Of a DNA stretch of 9,733 nt, positions 6,857 to 9,733 are shown piece after piece. The stretch's first letter is position 1. Each line of letters opens with the position of its first letter. The notes beneath the pieces were generated by a model that saw only the letters and a list, made by a program, of their open reading frames with translations, did not search any database and was not told where the DNA came from. The position numbers and the translations under genes were made by a program. The DNA is from Gammaproteobacteria bacterium (GTDB lineage Bacteria; Pseudomonadota; Gammaproteobacteria; SZUA-152): the NCBI GenBank assembly GCA_030599435.1, contig JAUVNZ010000039.1:1-9733 (forward strand), written 5' to 3'.

Positions 6857-7393
6857 TTATTTCTCTTCACCCACATGTTTGTTTTTTAAATCCACATAAT
6901 GCTGCGCTGAATAATCTATCCACTTTCTTTCGCTTTCTGTCAACGGCCGCACCTTGCGCACCGGACTACCCAGCCACAAATAACCACCTTCCAGCACTTT
7001 ACCCGGTGATACCAGGCTACCAGCACCCAACAAAACATAAGGCTCAATTTTAGCGCCATCCATTACCGTGGAACCCATACCTACAAGGCAATTATCACCC
7101 ACTTCACAGCCATGCAAAATAACGCGATGACCAACGGTAACGTTGTCGCCTACACTCACGGCATAACCATCAGGAATATCGGTGTGTGGATGAGTCACGT
7201 GTACCACGCTATTGTCCTGTATGTTGGTGCGTTTGCCGATGCGAATTTTGTTCACATCACCACGCACAACAGTCATAGGCCAAATGGAGCTATCCTCACC
7301 AAGGTGAACATCACCCACCACCAGGGCAGTGTCATCAACAAACACTTTGTCGCCTAGTGAGGGCGCTATACCCTGATAAGTTCTAATCTTCAT
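6857..7393 (-). CDS. yrdA: Gamma-class carbonic anhydrase-like protein (YrdA/PaaY family, left-handed beta-helix)
   Basis: A 178-residue hexapeptide-repeat protein, predicted to fold as a left-handed beta-helix trimer. The three zinc histidines of gamma carbonic anhydrases are present: H65 in SVVHVTH, and H89 and H94 in TVGHRVILHG. The conserved RGD (44-46) and QDN (59-61) of the active site and trimer interface are also present. Proteins of this YrdA/CaiE/PaaY type keep the zinc site but often show little or no CO2-hydration activity, so the reaction is uncertain. I take the ATG at 7391-7393 as the start; a TTG directly before it adds one residue but is less likely. A GGTGA sits four bases upstream of that ATG. 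The gene follows gor by 39 bases on the same strand without a clear terminator, so co-transcription is plausible. Confidence 0.92.
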   Translation of the reverse strand: MKIRTYQGIAPSLGDKVFVDDTALVVGDVHLGEDSSIWPMTVVRGDVNKIRIGKRTNIQDNSVVHVTHPHTDIPDGYAVSVGDNVTVGHRVILHGCEVGDNCLVGMGSTVMDGAKIEPYVLLGAGSLVSPGKVLEGGYLWLGSPVRKVRPLTESERKWIDYSAQHYVDLKNKHVGEEK

Positions 7394-7432
7394 CAATTCA
7401 CCGTCGTTTAACTAGCTATACACTGTCGTTTT

Positions 7433-8782
7433 TTATCTAAGCGTTACCAATTCTTCCGCACTGGTAGGATGAATAGCCACTGTATTGTCAAAATCGGCTT
7501 TAGTGGCGCCCATCTTCACCGCAACGGCGAAGCCCTGCAACATTTCATCGGCTCCCTGACCGATAATATGCACACCCACGACCTTTTCCTGCGCGCCAAT
7601 GCACACCAATTTCATGGATGTACAGGGCTGATGTTCTGTAAATGCATTAACCATAGCTGTAAAACGTGTTTGATACACTTTTACGGCATCACCATGTTGT
7701 TTGCGAGCTTGTTCTTCAGTAAGTCCTACCGTGCCGATAGGCGGATGACTAAACATCACCGTAGGAATATTTTCGTAATCCAGCTTGCGGTCACTTTGTT
7801 TGTTAAATAAGCGATCACCTAAACGGCGCCCTGCTGCGATGGCAACAGGCGTTAACGGTGCCTTACCAGTGACATCACCCAGGGCATAAATACCCGGCAC
7901 ATTGGTATTTTCAAATTCATCAGAAGGAATCAAACCTCGCTCGTCCACCTCTACACCGGCGGACTCTAAATTAAGACTTGCTGTGTTAGCCTGTCGACCA
8001 ATCGCCCAAATCAAGGCATCAATTTCTGTCAGTTGCTGACCATTGTTGAACGTGAGCGTTAGACTGCCATCAGCGGCCTTTTCCACGGTAGTGCAGGAAA
8101 TTTTGGTTATTACGCTGACACCATCATTGAGCATTTCTTCCATCAGTGAATCGCGCAACATAGCATCAAAGCTGGCTAAAAAATGCTCCCGACGCAATAA
8201 CAAACTCACATCGCTACCTAGTGTATTGAGCACACCCGCCAGTTCTACGGCGATATAACCCGCACCAACTACGGCAACACGTTGCGGTTGTTTTGTGAGG
8301 GCAAAAAAACCATCGGAAGTTATGCCCAGCTCGGCTCCGGGTGTATCTGGTACAACTGGCACACCGCCGGTAGCGATCACAATGTGGTCCGCTGTGTACA
8401 AATCGCCATTAATTTCCAGAGTTTTTGCATCCACAAAAGAAGCAAAACCCTTTAGGTGATCGATGTTGGAATCAGTCAGATAATTGCCGTACCAGTCAGT
8501 AATACCCTTGATATAACCTTCCCGGGAGGCCACCAGCCTGGCCCAGTCAAAGCCTTTTACCTCCACATTAAACCCATAATCACTAGAATTCCGTAGTGTT
8601 TGTGCCACTTCAGCGCCATACCACATGACTTTTTTGGGAACACACCCCACATTGACACAAGTACCACCCATTTTGCCGACTTCAACCACTGCGCACTTTG
8701 CCCCGTACTGCGCAGCGCGCTCCGCAACGGACAGACCGCCGCTGCCGCCACCAATAGCAATTAAATCGTAGTGTTTACTCAT
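7433..8782 (-). CDS. gor: Glutathione-disulfide reductase
   Basis: This FAD flavoenzyme reduces oxidised glutathione with NADPH and keeps the cytosol reducing. Its 449 residues match E. coli Gor (450). Visible in order: FAD-binding GGGSGG (11-16); the redox-active disulfide C42/C47 in [12 protein letters not shown]; the NADPH-binding fold [11 protein letters not shown] (173-183) with R197/R198 placed to hold the 2'-phosphate; the second FAD motif GDVTG (302-306); and the active-site base H438 with E443 in HPTSAEE near the C-terminus. All key residues are intact. A glutathione rather than trypanothione or lipoamide substrate is inferred from overall resemblance to E. coli Gor. ATG at 8782 has AAGGA six bases upstream. 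It lies between srkA and the yrdA-like gene, all on the - strand, consistent with a stress-linked transcription unit. Confidence 0.96.
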   Translation of the reverse strand: MSKHYDLIAIGGGSGGLSVAERAAQYGAKCAVVEVGKMGGTCVNVGCVPKKVMWYGAEVAQTLRNSSDYGFNVEVKGFDWARLVASREGYIKGITDWYGNYLTDSNIDHLKGFASFVDAKTLEINGDLYTADHIVIATGGVPVVPDTPGAELGITSDGFFALTKQPQRVAVVGAGYIAVELAGVLNTLGSDVSLLLRREHFLASFDAMLRDSLMEEMLNDGVSVITKISCTTVEKAADGSLTLTFNNGQQLTEIDALIWAIGRQANTASLNLESAGVEVDERGLIPSDEFENTNVPGIYALGDVTGKAPLTPVAIAAGRRLGDRLFNKQSDRKLDYENIPTVMFSHPPIGTVGLTEEQARKQHGDAVKVYQTRFTAMVNAFTEHQPCTSMKLVCIGAQEKVVGVHIIGQGADEMLQGFAVAVKMGATKADFDNTVAIHPTSAEELVTLR

Positions 8783-8808
8783 ACTGTTTCCTTAAAATTC
8801 TGAACCAT
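8779..8808 (-). CDS. Possible nine-codon leader ORF overlapping the gor start
   Basis: On the - strand an ATG at 8808-8806 opens the frame MVQNFKETV and ends with a TGA (8781-8779) that shares bases with the gor ATG, giving an ATGA overlap. A good Shine-Dalgarno, GAGGA, lies five to six bases before it. The gor AAGGA ribosome binding site lies inside this frame. Translational coupling or attenuation of gor could result. The ORF is too short for composition to prove coding, and chance is a real alternative. Confidence 0.3.
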   Translation of the reverse strand: MVQNFKETV

Positions 8809-8875
8809 TTTTTCCTCGGTACCCCTTGTGGGTGAACGACGTATCGTGCCGCCTGGGTGTAATAAAAGAGCCTTT
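8783..8875 (-). promoter_or_regulatory. srkA-gor intergenic segment
   Basis: This gap of 93 bases contains the leader ORF described above and a short ACCC/GGGT inverted repeat at 8821-8833 just upstream of it. No terminator for srkA is seen, so gor may be transcribed from srkA or from a promoter inside the gap. No convincing promoter hexamers were found. Confidence 0.4.
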
Positions 8876-9733
8876 TCAACCCATCCATTGTAGAGGCGGT
8901 TCATCCATAATCGCCAACTGCTCACGTAGGGATAAAATCTGTTCTTCCCAATAACGAGGTTCTGCAAACCACGGGAAATGCATCGGGAAAGTTGGATCAT
9001 CCCAGCGCCGTGCCAGCCAGGCAGAATAGTGAATCATGCGCAGGCAACGCAAGGGTTCAATCAAATGCAACTCACGGGGGTTAAAATCCATAAACTCAGT
9101 ATACCCGGATAAAATCTCGTCAATCTGTAGGGTCATTTGTTTACGATCCCCCGATAATAACATCCACAAATCCTGCACTGCCGGGCCCATGCGTGCATCA
9201 TCAAAGTCCACAAAATGCGGTCCATTATCAGTCCATAAAATATTACCGGGATGACAATCGCCGTGTAAGCGAATGTTGTTTATCTTTCCTTCGCTGGCTC
9301 CGGCCCGCTCAAATCCAGCTTCTACCTGTTTTAGAACATCTTCCACCAATGTTGAGTAAGCCACTTTCAAATCGTCAGGGATAAAATTTGTCGACATTAG
9401 ATATCGATATGAATCCCATCCGAAAGTTTCAGTATTCAATTCAGGACGAAACTCGAACGGTTTTGCGACACCCAGGGCATGAATACGAGCAATAAATCGA
9501 CCCATCCACATCAAATTGTCCATGTCTTCCAGGTCTGGTGTGCGACCACCGCGACGAGGATAAAGTGCAAAACGGAAGCCACCGTATTCAAACAGACTTT
9601 TATCCGCTTCATCGCGCAACGGTGCCACCACAGGAATCTCAATCTGTGCCAGCGCTTCAGTGAAATTGTGCTCTTCCTGTATGGCCTCATTTGACCAACG
9701 CTCCGGCCGATAAAATTTTGCTACCACCGGTTC
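8876..9733 (-). CDS. srkA: Stress response kinase A (YihE/RdoA), 5' end outside the window
   Basis: The - strand frame is open from the window edge to a TGA at 8878-8876, giving 285 visible residues. Comparison with E. coli SrkA (328 residues, recalled) suggests that about 45 to 50 N-terminal residues lie beyond the window. The protein belongs to the aminoglycoside/choline kinase-like fold, and E. coli SrkA is a Ser/Thr kinase that protects cells from stress-induced death. Strong shared motifs are KFYRPERW near the visible N-terminus, the catalytic loop LHGDCHPGNILW (about 9230-9268), the metal-binding DFDDA (about 9196-9210), then GPAVQDLWMLL. The catalytic aspartates and the Asn of the loop are present. 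GTG at 9727 is probably not the start because family members have an N-terminal segment upstream. In E. coli it is co-transcribed with dsbA; here gor follows, also a thiol-redox gene. Confidence 0.95.
   Translation of the reverse strand, partial: EPVVAKFYRPERWSNEAIQEEHNFTEALAQIEIPVVAPLRDEADKSLFEYGGFRFALYPRRGGRTPDLEDMDNLMWMGRFIARIHALGVAKPFEFRPELNTETFGWDSYRYLMSTNFIPDDLKVAYSTLVEDVLKQVEAGFERAGASEGKINNIRLHGDCHPGNILWTDNGPHFVDFDDARMGPAVQDLWMLLSGDRKQMTLQIDEILSGYTEFMDFNPRELHLIEPLRCLRMIHYSAWLARRWDDPTFPMHFPWFAEPRYWEEQILSLREQLAIMDEPPLQWMG

Noticed and set aside
7734..7744. Third copy of the CCGATAGGCGG hairpin inside gor
   Set aside because: The same 11 bases occur here by coding constraint (Pro-Pro-Ile-Gly on the other strand) and it is on the opposite strand to the gor message, so I treat it as chance.
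8809..9000. The - strand frame upstream of the leader ORF as part of a 73-residue gene
   Set aside because: It overlaps the end of srkA in another frame. Only the last nine codons, which have their own Shine-Dalgarno, merit mention.

Overview
The window is a chromosomal segment of a gammaproteobacterium. I favour a marine or Cellvibrio/Pseudomonas-like lineage because HemB is of the cysteine-free type also known from Pseudomonas, SrkA is very close to the enterobacterial protein, and the gene set is housekeeping. Genus cannot be fixed from the sequence alone. There are no insertion sequences, phage genes, tRNAs, rRNAs or CRISPR arrays, and no defence or secretion genes.

Layout. (1) Bases 1-184 are the 3' end of a gene for a very basic protein ending in eleven perfect KRKTA pentapeptides, followed by a strong hairpin terminator. 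(2) hemB (heme synthesis, + strand). (3) An AT-rich, apparently non-coding stretch of about 880 bases with several small repeats and dyads. (4) A + strand pair of a PhoU-like (TIGR00153/DUF47) protein and a PiT phosphate permease, 14 bases apart, followed after 37 bases by aroE (shikimate dehydrogenase). (5) A histone-deacetylase-like zinc hydrolase on the - strand, convergent with aroE. (6) A divergent small membrane protein (DUF3307). (7) A - strand run srkA (5' end outside the window), gor and a gamma-carbonic-anhydrase-like gene (yrdA family).

How the genes relate. The DUF47/PiT pair is the common low-affinity phosphate uptake module: the permease moves phosphate and the PhoU-like partner probably modulates it. 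srkA and gor both concern stress and thiol-redox protection, and the yrdA-type gene 39 bases after gor may share their transcript. hemB and aroE are biosynthetic genes of central metabolism.

I do not see a clearly new multigene system. The most interesting signals are small: the KRKTA array, whose DNA variation is entirely synonymous and has a two-unit (30-base) higher-order pattern; two tandem hairpins with different stems but the same AUAGG loop just before the DUF47 start codon; a possible nine-codon leader ORF whose stop overlaps the gor start; and dyads in the long hemB-DUF47 gap.
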